Below the pieces are notes generated by a model that saw only the letters and a list, made by a program, of their open reading frames with translations, had not been told where the DNA came from and did no database searches. Below are positions 48,836 through 60,460 of a DNA stretch of 64,000 nt, piece after piece (positions within the stretch are counted from its first letter, which is position 1; each line of letters opens with the position of its first letter). This DNA is from Ignelater luminosus (taxonomy: Eukaryota; Arthropoda; Insecta; Coleoptera; Elateridae), in NCBI GenBank assembly GCA_011009095.1, contig VTPC01090906.1, forward strand, positions 63,428 through 127,427. The letters run 5' to 3'. The position numbers and the translations under genes are program-made.

Positions 48836-50062
48836 AGAGGGTGTTACATAGTGATCGCGAACACTTTTAAAGTTTAATAGATTTTTAAATTTCGCGCGAA
48901 GACAATCATTTGTAACAGAAAACAGTTCCAGTGACGGTTCACTTATTTATGATCAAATGTTTCAAATAAAATCAAACATGGCACCGAAAAAAATAGATCC
49001 AGTCGTCAAAGGTGGCATTTTAGAACTTTTAAACGAAAATGCAAGTTATAGAGTGATTAAATCAAAGTTAAATGCGCAAAATATTCAAATATCTTTGGGA
49101 GTGATATCTAAAATAAAAAGTGAAAGGAATAATTTACCAAAAAAATGCAAGAAAAAAAATTTTCACTAGGTAGGCCGAGATCGGTGGTAACAAATGCCAA
49201 GTTAAACAAGATCAAGAGAATGGCATCTCAGATCAATCCTCCGAGCCAAAGACCAATAGGAAAGATGATAGGTGGTTGATTATCATATTAACAAAACCTT
49301 AAAGTTAAAAGTGAGAAAAGGAACTCCAGGTTCATCGGTTAACCAAAGTTAACATTGAAAAACGGAAGAAACGTTCTTGGGGTTTATATCGTGCTTTAAA
49401 TGATGGTAAATGAAAAAAATTGATTACCACCGACAAAGCATGGTTCTACATGAATAATGTAAATGGAACACGGCGTATTCAGTATGTTTCCAGAGACCAA
49501 AAACATCCCACATTGGAAGTTTAGCAACGACGAGAAAATTATTCATCAGGATTTATGGTGTGTGATGGGATTTCGTTTAACGGTAAAACAAAACTACATT
49601 TTATTGATCCCTGGGCAAAAGTTAATAGCACATACTATATTAACAACGTCTTGAAACCTTTTTTGATCAAAGACGCCCCACGTTTGTATCCTGATGGTGA
49701 TTTCGTCTTCCACCATGATTCCGCACCCTCGCACGTTTCTAAAGTCACCATCGAGTTTATGAAAAGCAAATTAGAATTTATTTTCCAAAAAAAATGGATG
49801 CCCAAGTCACTTGCTCCTATGGACTTTTTGTGTCGGGCTACATGAAACAACAACTTTAGAAAACAAAACTAAAACATGTGGCAGCCTTAAAACGTGCTAT
49901 AAAACGTGTCTGGAAAGACATGCCCCAGGAATTACTTAATAAGGCGCTGGCTTCATGGCCGAAGCGTCGTTTGAAAATCTACAGAAATAAAGGTTGCCAA
50001 ACAGAAAAAAAAATGTGTTTATTAAACTTCAAAAGTGTTCACAATCATTATGTGACACCCCT
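48836..50062 (+). mobile_element. Mariner-type transposon with both inverted repeats
   Basis: Left inverted repeat 48836-48875 (AGAGGGTGTTACATAGTGAT...), right 50024-50062. Aligned as inverted complements over the 35 inner positions they differ at 5 sites, all transitions. TA precedes the left end (48834-48835); the right-hand TA appears mutated (GT). Length is about 1.23 kb, normal for mariner, with a single transposase gene inside. Confidence 0.88.
48979..50005 (+). pseudogene. Dead mariner transposase (maT/DD37D-like)
   Basis: The transposase would bind the inverted repeats and cut at TA. The start MAPKKIDPVVKGGIL is an N-terminal DNA-binding helix region, open to 49169. After frame breaks the catalytic core shows TTDKAWFYMNNVN (first Asp, about 49425-49460), VCDGISFNGKTKLHFIDPWA (49558-49617), FVFHHDSAPSHVSK (second Asp, about 49700-49745) and KWMPKSLAPMDF (third Asp, about 49790-49830), then VAALKRAIKRVWKDMP (about 49880-49930). 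The usual PD in 'KSPDLAPMD' is missing, which shortens the second-to-third Asp spacing to 34; with PD restored to the count it would be 36, near the DD37D (maT) type. At least five shifts or stops make it inactive. Confidence 0.85.
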
Positions 50063-50399
50063 GTGCAATCTTTTAGCTTTATTGTTCTTGATTTCTATCG
50101 ACCTGGATTTCTTGTAAGTAGTAATTAGGTATGACCAAATACTGTCCCAGAATGGTTTCATTGCCTTATTTTCCATTAGTTAGTTAGTTATTAGTGTTGA
50201 TGATTTTTGGTTGAATACCTCTATAGAACTATTTTTCGTTGGTGTTGAACTGTCTTTCGGTCGTAATTACTTCTTCCATAGTTCTTCTATGTTACATTAA
50301 TAAGGCTGTAGTGTCCCTCTAGATAACAATGTTGGTAGGGAAAATCTTATATGGTGCGTCTTTTAGGAAACATCGGGTATCTTTGTAATCACATTTGTT

Positions 50400-50800
50400 T
50401 AATAAAATAGTTAAAAAGCATCAGTTATTATTATTGACGATACCCACGTTAGACCTTGAAAAACCAAGGAACGACATACTCTGAGTACGCCGGTCCAAAA
50501 TGTTTTAAAGATCTTAGTGAATGACAAAGTTATTGCTGGGCGCGGGCTACAGAACCTAAAACCAGTGTCCGCGAGCGTGTTTAGCTTGTTCTTAACCTTG
50601 CCTTTCTGGTTCTCTGCCTGTTTACCTCTTCCCAAAATTCTTTGGTGGTGTATGCTCTGACGTATGTCAAGAATTGCTTTTTTTGTATTTTAGGTCTTAT
50701 CTTAGCATCGATTTCTTTATACCTTGTTATTATTTGGGTGTAACGCATTCTTCTACACGTTCTTGTGTTCTCTTTGATTATTATTGTCTAGATTACTTGT
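50400..50800 (-). pseudogene. Possible LINE linker fragment
   Basis: Minus-strand frames give TRTCRRMRYTQIITRYKEID (about 50760-50700) and YVRAYTTKEFWEEVNRQR (about 50670-50610). This is a basic, helical stretch of the kind found between endonuclease and reverse transcriptase of RTE-type LINEs. There is no catalytic motif, so the assignment is weak. Confidence 0.25.
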
Positions 50801-51130
50801 ATCATGAATAAATTAATGCGTGTAATAGTCTATCTTATCTTATCAATCAGTGTTTTGTTATTACCCATAAACGAGCGTCTCTGGTCTGGATATTGTAAGC
50901 AATCTATAATTTCTGGATACCCAGCATTTATAAACTCATTCATTTCAATAGTTCATGTTGTCCGTTATGTTCTATTGACTGCTTGGATGGGTTGATTATT
51001 ATCACCATCAATAACGCCTTCAGCGTCTGAAGCTTGTACATGTAGTTCTTCATCGTTGCTTCTTTATTGTTAGATGTCTCGATTATTGACATTAACTTTT
51101 ACAGGTTATCGTTAGTTCCTACCCCACAGT

Positions 51131-51246
51131 TCTCCTCTTCTTCTTCTTCTTCTTCTTCTTCTTCTTCTTCTTCTTCTTCTTCTTCTTNNNNNNNNNNTCT
51201 TCTTCTTCTTCTTCTTCTTCTTCTTCTTCTTCTTCTTCTTCTTCTT
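51131..51246 (-). repeat. Long (GAA)n/(TTC)n tract, the 3' tail of the LINE to the right
   Basis: A nearly pure TTC run on the plus strand, interrupted only by a run of N. On the minus strand it is a GAA tail starting within a few bases of the LINE's TAG stop (51252-51254). True length is unknown because of the gap. Confidence 0.9.
51188..51197. other. Assembly gap (10 N)
   Basis: Ten N residues inside the TTC tract; probably a collapsed or unsized microsatellite. Open frames of poly-Ser or poly-Glu across it are artefacts. Confidence 0.99.
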
Positions 51247-51251
51247 GCTTC

Positions 51252-52410
51252 CTAGTAGGCCGGAGCCTGTTCATTCCAGCTTTACGTGGATTCCCTCCAC
51301 CTTTTGGGAGGTTTACCTCTTGATCCCTTTTGTACTGGCGACTTGTTTCTAGCGATTCTAACAAGTCTATCTTTCTCCATTCTTGAGATGTACAGGTTTT
51401 TGTTCCCTAAGAGCCCATAAGACGACTTTGGATAATTAATATGAAATTAGATCTTGCATGTTTAGTTAATTGCTTCATTAAAAATGATTTGCGACATTAT
51501 TTATGCAAAAAGCTGTACATAGTTGTTCAATTCTCTTCTTTTTGTTCTCATACTTGTAATCATTCTCTAGTGTCTGCTACGTAACATAGTCCCATAAGGT
51601 CTTACTCAATACTTTTCTGAGCGTTGTCATTTCTTCAGTTTGTAGCATTTGTTCTGTTTTGCTAGTTTCTGCTCGGGTTTCCGCAGCGTATGTGAGTATG
51701 ATCAACATCATCTTTATTCCAACAGCTTAGCCATTTACAGGAATAGGTATAAATATAACATAAGTGTATAAATAAAATCAAAAGGAAAAAGGTCGTTCTA
51801 CCGATCTGTACATTCTAGTTTTTGCTTCAGTGCACAGATATCTATTCCTCCAGATAGTCTCACTTAAAGCTCCAGATGTTCTAGCTGCTTTCAGCGCTTG
51901 TTGTTATATCAGGTATTTGACCACGCTGTAACTCGTTATGTGGATTCCGAGGTAATTGAATTGAGATACTTATTTAATTATCTCTTTATAAATTTCCATC
52001 TTGCATCTTGCTGGTGCTTTACATATTGTCATACATTTATTCTTCTTCGTCTATATTTTCATGCTATATTTTTCACATGCTTGCATTGTCTTCATAAGTA
52101 ATCTTTGTAATTGATCTTCTGTTTCAACTATACTACGTCATCAGCATAGCAGATTATATTAACCTCTGCATTTCTCATTTGATATCCTCTTTCAGTTCTG
52201 ACCTCTTCAATCATCTCATCCATGACGATATTAAGGCCCTTGTCTTATTCCTACGTTTATTTTTATGGTTCATTAGCTTTAATTGTAACTGTGTTGTTTG
52301 TACGTATAAACGTCCTTAATCAACTCTATAATTTCTTCAGGCACTTCTCTTTTCCGTAGTACTCTTCTTTTACTTCTTAGATTTATAGCTTCTCTGATCA
52401 TTTTTCATGA
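51252..52410 (-). pseudogene. RTE-type LINE, reverse transcriptase to 3' tail
   Basis: Minus-strand order: RKREVPEEIIELIKDVY (about 52370-52315), MDEMIEEVRTERGYQMRNAE (about 52225-52170), NIICYADDVV (motif C kept, about 52165-52135), TKKNKCMTICKAPARCKMEI (about 52045-51985), FNYLGIHITSY (about 51960-51925), ILTYAAETRAETSKTEQML (about 51710-51650) with EMTTLRKVLSKTLWDYV, then RMEKDRLVRIARNKSP and RGKPPKRWRES (about 51390-51285) before a TAG and the GAA tail. The layout (reverse transcriptase, Gly-Lys-Pro-Lys-Arg-Trp C-terminus, stop, GAA tail) is the same as in the copy ending at 5592. It is 5'-truncated at about 52410, with internal shifts. Confidence 0.85.
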
Positions 52411-55158
52411 GTTGGCAAAGAGATAGTCAGTCTACCACAGACCACAGCAGAGCTGGTATACTGTGGATAGTCTAGTACACTTGATATTGTTTCAGTAAAA
52501 ATCTTCAAATGTAGAGCTTTATTTTAACCAGATTAATTAGCAATTAGTCTTTGAGATTTCTAGAGCTACTTCTGACAAGTAGAAGTGCAATTCAAAGTTT
52601 TTCCATAAAGCCACCCACAAAGGTTGCATGTAGCGTGTCTACTAGGCTAGATAAATAATCCTCTTAACGTCACACTGAAAATCTAAAATTACAAAAAATT
52701 CTATCCGCCATCTTACCTTCACTGGACGTTTTTGATGTATTAATTCTTTGATTCCTGACTATTTCATACAAAGATAAACTTTCTTGAAAGTCTGTACAAG
52801 CGTTCTTTGCGGATAAATTCTTCAGCACTATCCGTTTAGCAAGAAAACGCAAAATTTGTTTCTTCGCGATTATGATGTTTTGAATTGTTTCGAAGCGAAA
52901 CTTTGCTACCAGCTGATATAAAGCAGTTCCATATCAAAGAAAGGTAACATTAAGAAACTTTGCAAAATCATCTCTCAGTATGGTACAAAACTTCTTGTTA
53001 CTAAGAACAACTTAGATATGTTAAACCGTTTTGCATTAGGACAAGGGCGCCCGGAGGGGGGAGGGCAAAAACAATTAAATGTATACAAGAAAAAATAATT
53101 TTATGCTGTCGACAAACATAGAATTGCACTGTTGCATTAGGAGTGAAGGATATGAAAATTCGTGGTTTATGCTGTAAACGTTAATTTGGCAAAAACCTTG
53201 CACAAAAATCATTAGACTGGGGAAACTTTATTGCTTAATAAGATCACTTGAATTGAATTTCCTTAAGATATAGCATTGTCCTTTGTCAACAAAATTGCTC
53301 TATTAAGAAGTAGACGTCATTTCCTTTGAAATAGGAGGTAATTTGGTATTGATAATGTGTAATGTAGATAATTGTAATCTTTGTCATTTTCAATAACCGA
53401 GATATTCGAGTGGCACAGTCAACTTTGGGCACCCTGTAAAAAATGTTCATTAATCTGTAGTGTAAGCACATATACGATGCGAGCTAGTGAAAGAAATCGT
53501 GACTTTTCACATTTGATTGTTTCTGTAGAGCTAATCTAAAATAATGTGACACATACAGGCTGCCACGATGATTGTCAACTAGATACAAGTGTGAAGTAAC
53601 ACATTGATAAGACATTTCACCATTTATTATTGATTTAACTTGAAAAGATCAATATAAATTGCTAACAGGGTTTTTAAAACAATTTTCTTATCTTTGAGAT
53701 TTTGGGCTATATAGACTTGTCTTGTCTTGTGTCTATGAATAACAAATCATAAGGCAAAGATTAGCAATACATTGTGAATAACAATAATAGACGTGGATAA
53801 TGAATACCTGTAGTTTACGCTAATTTATTATCTTGTAACAAAACATTAATATGTTATAATTACAGGAAAAAAATTATAAAAATAAATAATTTATATGTAA
53901 AAGAAGTCGTTTGCGTAATTACTTACTTTACATCCTTTTCATCATCCTTATGCCGTTAATGAAATAAAGCAGTAAAATACTCACGCACATCAGATATCAT
54001 AGCAATTTTGTTGTAGGTATCTATAAGAATATCAATCATGCCTAGTTCATTGAAAAATCTAATTTGGTTTTTTTAATTTTGGCATTGTATTAAAGTAAGA
54101 TTAATTGTTGTAGAAAGAATAATAATTATGTAACATTTTTTCTTAGATGTATATACTCACTTATCTAACCAATGCGTAATTTAACAAACATATTTATAAA
54201 TACTGCTGTATTAACATAATTTTCAAATTCATCGGACTCACTCTGGTCTTAAAGAGGTACTTATACATGATTGTAGGTGTAAAAAATACAATTATTCTAA
54301 AGAGGTACTGTTTACGTTTTAAACTTAGTGAGGTTGTTACTTTTGACAGAATAGAAAAAGCGAAAAGTATATTAATATATAATTTTTTTCTTAAACATGC
54401 TAAACAAGTCATTTGCATACAATTTATGCATGTGTTAATTACATAAGATTTCATCGAAATGATGTAATTCTTACACATTCTTGCAAAATGTCGCAAATAA
54501 TCTGTTCATGTCTTATATAATATATTCTATTTTCATTCATAACAACAGCATGGTTTTGTACAATTATCAATCTACTAGAAGCAGTAACATTATTCTTCAT
54601 ATGTCCGTTATTATACTGTCAGCAAAGCTAGATTGAGTTTTGATCAATTATTGTTCTTATTAAGAAAGTTTCATATTTTAACTCTTAAATTATAGACAGT
54701 AATAGTAAATATGACAATTTGCTCATCTAGGCGATATTTGACAGGCTTAATAATCCTTTCGTGCTAGCCACCAAAGTTAGGAGGTTTAGTTGAGTAATTT
54801 TTCTCTACAAACTATGTATTAGCCATTAAACTAACAGATGATACCAGTATAATGAGACGTCTGGAAGAAAAACCTAAAATAAATTAACATTAATCTCTCT
54901 GCAAATTTTATTAAAAATTTGATATGCTTAATCGTCTCATTTGCTGCCTCCAAATCACAGCAAACAAAATAAAAAACAAACAAATATTAGTTCACCATTT
55001 TAAACACAAAAATTATATTTTTCATTCAAGTTAATTTATGCTTTTTAAAGAATAATAAAAATTTACTAAAATTATTTAAATTTTAGTTTGGTTAAAATTA
55101 ATTAAATATGTAATAAATTCCTCGTTATTTCCATTGTTTATTTAGTACTAGATTTTTT
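52411..55158. other. AT-rich stretch without recognised gene
   Basis: No gene seen. A G-rich patch at about 53041-53065 (GGGCGCCCGGAGGGGGGAGG) may be an old mobile-element end. The right half is very AT-rich and would be intron if the exon at 55.5 kb belongs to a plus-strand gene. Confidence 0.4.
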
Positions 55159-55220
55159 CTTTTTTTTTCTATTATTTTCTCTTTTTTTTCTATTATTTTC
55201 TCTTTTTTTTCTATTATTTT
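55159..55220. repeat. Three tandem copies of a 21-base T-rich unit
   Basis: CTTTTTTTTCTATTATTTTCT repeats with a 21-base period (last unit incomplete). Confidence 0.9.
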
Positions 55221-55517
55221 ACATATTGTATTTGTACAATTTTTTTAAAAGAGAAAACAAATGCACTGCGGTAAATTAATGGTCGTTGTTTACCCTTCTA
55301 TGTTGTTTTATGCATACGCATTTTAAATACCCACATTTTTAAATGAACAAGCAAATGTATATTTATGCAAAGAATGCATTTCATATGTTGGTTCACAGAG
55401 TGCAATAAAAATTTATGGGTATAATAAAAATTGTATACAGTTAAACCGCATAAAAATGGATAAATTTATAGTAAATTGGGCATGCCTTTTTTGATTACTG
55501 CAATTTTTTCATTCCAG

Positions 55518-55636
55518 ACGAGTCAGGATGCGAGGCTGACATGGCAGAGGGCGGTACCGAAGAGGAGAGTGGCGATATGCTGGGGCCCGCCACGGCACCG
55601 GCTCACCAGCCATCTGCCATCAACATGAAATGCGAG
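55518..55636 (+). CDS. Isolated exon of a host gene, probable first coding exon
   Basis: This is the only stretch in the window that looks like a selected host exon. It is preceded by a polypyrimidine tract and acceptor (TTTTTTCATTCCAG|AC) and ends at a good donor (TGCGAG|GTAAGC). It is 119 bases, GC-richer than its surroundings, and only one frame is open. In that frame it reads x-ESGCEAD, then ATG at 55541 in strong context (GACATGG), then MAEGGTEEESGDMLGPATAP and AHQPSAINMKCE, ending in phase 0. If ATG 55541 is used, this is an acidic, disordered 32-residue N-terminus. The frame is also open upstream of the ATG (first codon split, phase 1 at the acceptor), so an internal exon is possible. 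I do not recognise the protein. The final KC-E could begin a cysteine-rich module, but nothing shows that here. Confidence 0.75.
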
Positions 55637-57915
55637 GTAAGCCGATCATTCTTCAAAAATAATTTCAATTTAAAATGAAGATTTAATTATTTGGTTAATG
55701 TAGTGGAACACCGTCATGTTACAACGTATTATAATGTTAATGAAGTTGAGTCGTTTGTTATTAATTAAAAAAAAAACAATAATGAATAGGTAAACGTGAA
55801 ATGGTGGTCTTATTAGTCATAAAGCACATAAAATTATGTTATGATGAAATATGAATTAAAGATTAGTAAAAAATAATTTGTTTGCGGGAATTTACCATTT
55901 TGTACAATCATTATATGATTATAATGATTATTATTTATTTTAGATTGTTTGTGGTTGTTGAAAATCAATTCATCAGGCTTTAAATACGTTCAAGGGCATA
56001 ATTTTTTATTGTAAATTATTTTTCTTATACAAAGTTGAGAAAGTAATAATCTTCTTTAATTATTCTCAATTGCTTAATTAATGAGATTTAAATAAATTTG
56101 AATTAATTTATTATAAAGTAATTAATTAATTAATTAATTATTAGTAATTTGTTTACCAATAAAAATACATAATAGTTGGGCAAAATCATTCAGAGGAAGT
56201 TTAAATTATCATGATTCAATGTTTAATACGCATCTACTTATATTTATTAACTATAGTGACGTAAATCAAGCATTGCCATATTAATTTTTATATTATGTAT
56301 GTTATGTGATGTCTAGTAGCGAGACTTATTTTTTTATTAACACTTGATCGGCGATAAAAAACAAACTTATTTGCTTAAAGTTTAGTATACGACACATTTT
56401 GATTAACCGTCCGTGTCCATCACTGAACTTCCAGTTTTACTTTCAAATAATTGCTAGTACTTCTCATTAAAAGCTCGTCGGTGATGTAGGCGAAATGAGC
56501 TAAACTACTCTTCTGTGTCTAGTGCCTGGGGGCATCAAATGTGCTTTACGGCCATCGCCTCACCATAAATTTAGTCGGGAAGAGGGAAGCTCGGACTACC
56601 CAACAACTTATCGCCCGAACACGAATAAACACAGACTAATCTACATTGTTGCAATCTACCGAAGTTTACTGCTAATATTAAATCTACTGGGTAGTATAAG
56701 AGGGCATAGAGAAGGATACGTATTAATTAATACGTCCGAGACCACTGCACCATAACGCGATATTTGTCTGTGTTTAAACATTAACCTCTTATGTTTGTGC
56801 TAAATTTCGAGCTGTGAAATTATCATTTAAATTTTGGGCTTTAATTACGAAAAAGAAGGTGCGAACAGACATGGTGGTAGCATATTAATAAGACTAGCAA
56901 ATAATGAATCTTAATAACTGGAACAAGAATATTTAAGTATAGATGTGCAGTAGTCAAGAAAAATCTGTTAAGAATTTAACATACCTTTGTTTATTTCTTG
57001 GTTTTGGTTTTATTCATAATTAATTCCAGTAATTAAGAAAAATAAGTAAAAGAAATTTATAAGAAATGCGATATATTTACATAAATACAATCTAGATTTA
57101 AGACGCACAAAGTTAATTAAATAATTCGATAAAATAAAAATTGGTAATTGCCACGAAATACTATTAAATCCTAAAGGAGAAGAAATGAAAGTTAAACGTT
57201 CAGATGATTAGCGGCCTCTAGATACTTACAATTGACTGTCATAAAGTTATCATGTTCACTAATAAAAATATGTAAATTGTTGTTTGAACTCGAAATTTCA
57301 AACGTAATGGGAGCTTAAATTAAATTGACAAGTTACAAAGCGTAGAAATCCTAATTATTCAGGAAATTTTTGTACATACGTTAATTAGCTGTTAATATTA
57401 TTTCAGAACAGTAAAAGCAAAAGTAAATACGCGGTTTCAGTAAAACCAGGGCAAGACTTATCTCTACAACATCAAAAATACCATATAATTAAGCCCGTTG
57501 TTGCAATTTGCATTTACCTGCTTAGTTAGTCTGCAATTTATATTTAATTATAAATCAATGTGCGAGGAAGTTGCTGATTGCTTTCGTTGTATGTCTAAGA
57601 GTTATGAGAAAATATGAGAACCCCTTTATTAATTTTTTTAAGTTTCAAATGTATTAATTAAGGTTGATTAAGTTAACTGTACTTAAAAAATTGTTAAGGA
57701 AGATTCTAGAAGATTTATTAATTATTCTTTACTTTCTTAAAGGAAAAGTTCTTGCAATAATTTAGAGATGCATAAACACACTGGGAAGTAACTTTTTAAA
57801 TTACGCTGCAACTTTGCAGAGACTTTAAATGTCGTGAGTAAAGAACGAATTTCTAGGGGAAGGTATACTTTTTCGCAGAAACCATAATCTTAGGAACAAT
57901 TAAAGTCGATAATTG
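55637..57915. other. AT-rich sequence, probably intron
   Basis: This follows directly on the exon's donor. No further exon could be recognised. A 78-codon plus frame at about 56522-56755 begins at GTG and lacks splice support downstream. Confidence 0.45.
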
Positions 57916-57917
57916 GT

Positions 57918-58240
57918 GGGCGTAGTCCGACCTGTATTCGTAATTAGCCCTTTAAGAAGGTTAATACAGGGCGGAGCCCGATCCGTTCTGAAACAAAGAG
58001 AACCCCGATCGGTGATCGTCGCAGGCGGCTACACCAATTTAACTCTAAGAGTTGCAACACTTGCCTGTGGGAGGATCTAGCCTGATCCGTGTTAGTAATT
58101 TAGCTGTCTTTAACAAGACAATGGAAGGCAAAGCCTGACGTTGGTCGTCTTCGTCTGTAGCATTCTTAAAAAATCAATGCAGGGCGAAGTCCGACCATGG
58201 ACCGCCGCAGGTGGCCCATGTAATGGCGAAGCTTGACCCC
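57918..58240. repeat. Degenerate GC-rich minisatellite
   Basis: A core of the form GGCGnAGyCCGAyC recurs at about 57918, 57969, 58072, 58127, 58183 and 58225, with spacings of 51, 103 (twice about 51), 55, 56 and 42. A second shared motif pairs with it: GTCGCAGGCGGC (about 58018) and GCCGCAGGTGGC (about 58204). Some units also share a GTAATTAGC- or GTAATTTAGC-like trailer. No coding frame. GC content is far above the flanks. Confidence 0.75.
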
Positions 58241-58835
58241 TCTTATTTGTAATGGCTACTCTTTTTGACAGGAGTTAAGAAGAAAGTTTTCGGAAAAAAA
58301 AGATTCCGATCATGTTACAATTGATTCAATATGACAATATCTTGACACCAATAGAGAAACCCGATGCTTGAGGCAATAGATAAAATCTACTAGAAAGCAA
58401 CTTATGGAGTATAAAAACACTTAAGAAGCTAACAAACCGATTACTACAAAAAAGCAACTTCAATAAATTATCATCGACTAAAAATATGAGTTGCAAAATA
58501 TACCTCTAGCTCTAGTGTAGCTGTAAATATTAAAAACCTCGAACTGCTTTCTTTCCAATAGAAGAAAATTTGGAAATAGCTTTTTGTATTTTTCTTGAGA
58601 TCAACCATCTTGATTTCTCAAAATGTATCCGAGCAATCCTTCTGTGTTTCTTTTATTTTTGGTGAGATAACCTCCCAGATAAATCTCATATCATATTGCA
58701 GAAGAAAGTTTCTAGAAATAACTGTTTGAATTTCAAAGGCTTCGACAAATTCCGCAAGGATTATCTTTCGTAAAGACTTAAATGCTGTTGCCTACTGAAT
58801 ACTACGTAATACTATGCAAACTTTGCGATTTGTAC
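58241..58835. other. Unassigned AT-rich spacer
   Basis: Nothing recognisable between the minisatellite and the LINE. Confidence 0.4.
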
Positions 58836-58839
58836 CAGA

Positions 58840-60460
58840 ACTACTTACTTACTTACTTATCCGCTTCCTTGGTTACCGTTAGGTGTCGAGCTAATGTGTT
58901 ATTCCTTGTAGAAGTTCTTCCATGCCGTTTTGATTCTCACTGTCCTCCATGTGATATTTCTTGACTGAAGCGGCTTACCAATTGCTGTGTTCCATATTGT
59001 CCTGGATCTGCCTCTTCTTCTCTTCATGTCAGAACTTGACTTCCAAATCACTCTCACTAAATTTGCACCAGATGCCCAAACCACCCTAACTGTCTCGGCT
59101 CTATAATTTTAACTAATGATGTCGCTTTTAGCTTTTCCCGTATGTCACTGTTTCTGATTTTGTCACCACAACACTCGCATTTTCGCGACTTGAATTTTTG
59201 ATTTCACTTTCTCGTTCAGAACCAAGGATTCACTTCCATACACTAAAATTTGCACTAACACTGTCTTGTATATCTTGACTTTTGTGGCTTTGTTTACTTC
59301 TCTCTTCTTAAAAAAAAGGATGATCTCAGAGCAAATAACATTTTAGCTGCATTTCTCAGTCTGTGTCTATATCACACTCAACATGGCGTTTACACTCGAA
59401 CAGTGTTCCCAAATATTTCTGTTTTCTCTTTTGTCCGTTAATATGCATGTTTATGCTCTCGTTTTCTCTTGAGATCAGCACCACCTCCATTTTCGTTGTG
59501 TTTGTTTACATATCGTACTTGTCTATAACAGCACTCAATCTCTGAATCGCCTTCTGTAGCTCATTGGCACTTGACGCAAACAGCAACAGATCGTCTGCGT
59601 ATAAAAAATTGTTTTATTGTTATGTGATGTAGATATCTAACGGCTACCCGAAAACCCTCATCATTCTTGTTCCACTTGGTCTAAGACCATTATGAAGAGT
59701 ACTGGGCTCAAGATTCAACCTTACCTGACACCATTTTTTGTAAAAAAAACTTCTTGGTCTTTCCTGCTCTTGCTCTAACCATGTTTGCCGTGTTTCTATA
59801 TAAATCTTGGATAGCTTTCTGTAATCCTGCTGTAATGCAACTCCAAATCCGCTCTCTGGGCAACGTATCACAAGCTTTTTCCATCGATACTTTATCTTCT
59901 CCTATCATTACTCTCTCGCTTATCTGTCGCGTACGGAATATCCAGACTTGCGTTCCTCGCGCTTTGGCGGAAACCAGCTTGATTTTCTTGGATCTTTGAT
60001 TTTATTTGCAGTCTTACGCTCGGTTGCACAAAAATAATTTGATCATTGGTCAAGTTGATCAGTTGATTAGCCGATTTGATTGGACAAGGCTGAATATTTC
60101 ACAACTTCCGATTGGTTAATTAATTGATCAAGTGGTCGATCAATCGATCAAGCATTTAACAAAGCTTTGTGCAACCCGGCCTGTCTGTTTTCAAGAATCC
60201 TCTCATACTTATATTTTGCCAACTACACTTAGTAGAGAAATGTCCCTGTGGTTGCTACACGTCGTGTTCTCCCGTTTTTTTTTTTGGAAGTCTTCAATCA
60301 TTGGGTATATTCTTCTTTTTCCAAACCTTCACTATTAATTCGTGAAGTCGCCTAGTTCCTTCCTGTCCCATATTTTTAAGCATCTCGGATTTAATCCCAT
60401 CTTCTCCTGCGGATTTGCCATTTTGTATCAGAACTAATAGAGCTGTATTTATTAACCATT
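58840..60460 (-). pseudogene. Degenerate LINE reverse transcriptase carrying a MITE
   Basis: Minus-strand order: LIQNGKSAGEDGIKSEMLKN (about 60430-60370), then a MITE, then CDTLPRERIWSC (motif A region, about 59870-59835), AIQDLYRNTANMVRARAGKT with KKFFLQK (about 59815-59735), LYADDLLLFASSANELQKAI (motif C intact, about 59605-59545), RLSAVIDKYDM, KYLGTLFECKRHVECDID (about 59415-59365), KVKIYKTVLVQILVYGSESL (about 59290-59230), LGWFGHLVQI (about 59080) and RRRGRSRTIWNTAIG (about 59010-58965). Nearly all reverse transcriptase and post-RT blocks are present, and divergence is moderate. Motif B is damaged by a frameshift. The endonuclease is missing, so it is 5'-truncated. Confidence 0.85.
60021..60178. 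mobile_element. MITE with TTGCACAAA inverted ends inside the LINE
   Basis: Left end CGGTTGCACAAA (60021-60032) and right end CTTTGTGCAACCCG (about 60165-60178) are inverted complements over 11 bases (GGTTGCACAAA). Inside, GATCA-rich arms (TTGATCA... and ...TGATCAA) also pair loosely, so the whole 158-base element is near-palindromic. The target duplication could not be fixed by eye. It splits the LINE coding remnant. Confidence 0.75.

Noticed and set aside
51067..51364. Poly-Ser and poly-Glu frames
   Set aside because: Translation of the TTC/GAA tract across an assembly gap; not genes.
56522..56755. Plus-strand frame of 77-78 codons with a splice-acceptor-like TCTGTGTCTAG before it
   Set aside because: It begins with GTG, ends in a stop without a donor, and the protein has no recognisable features.
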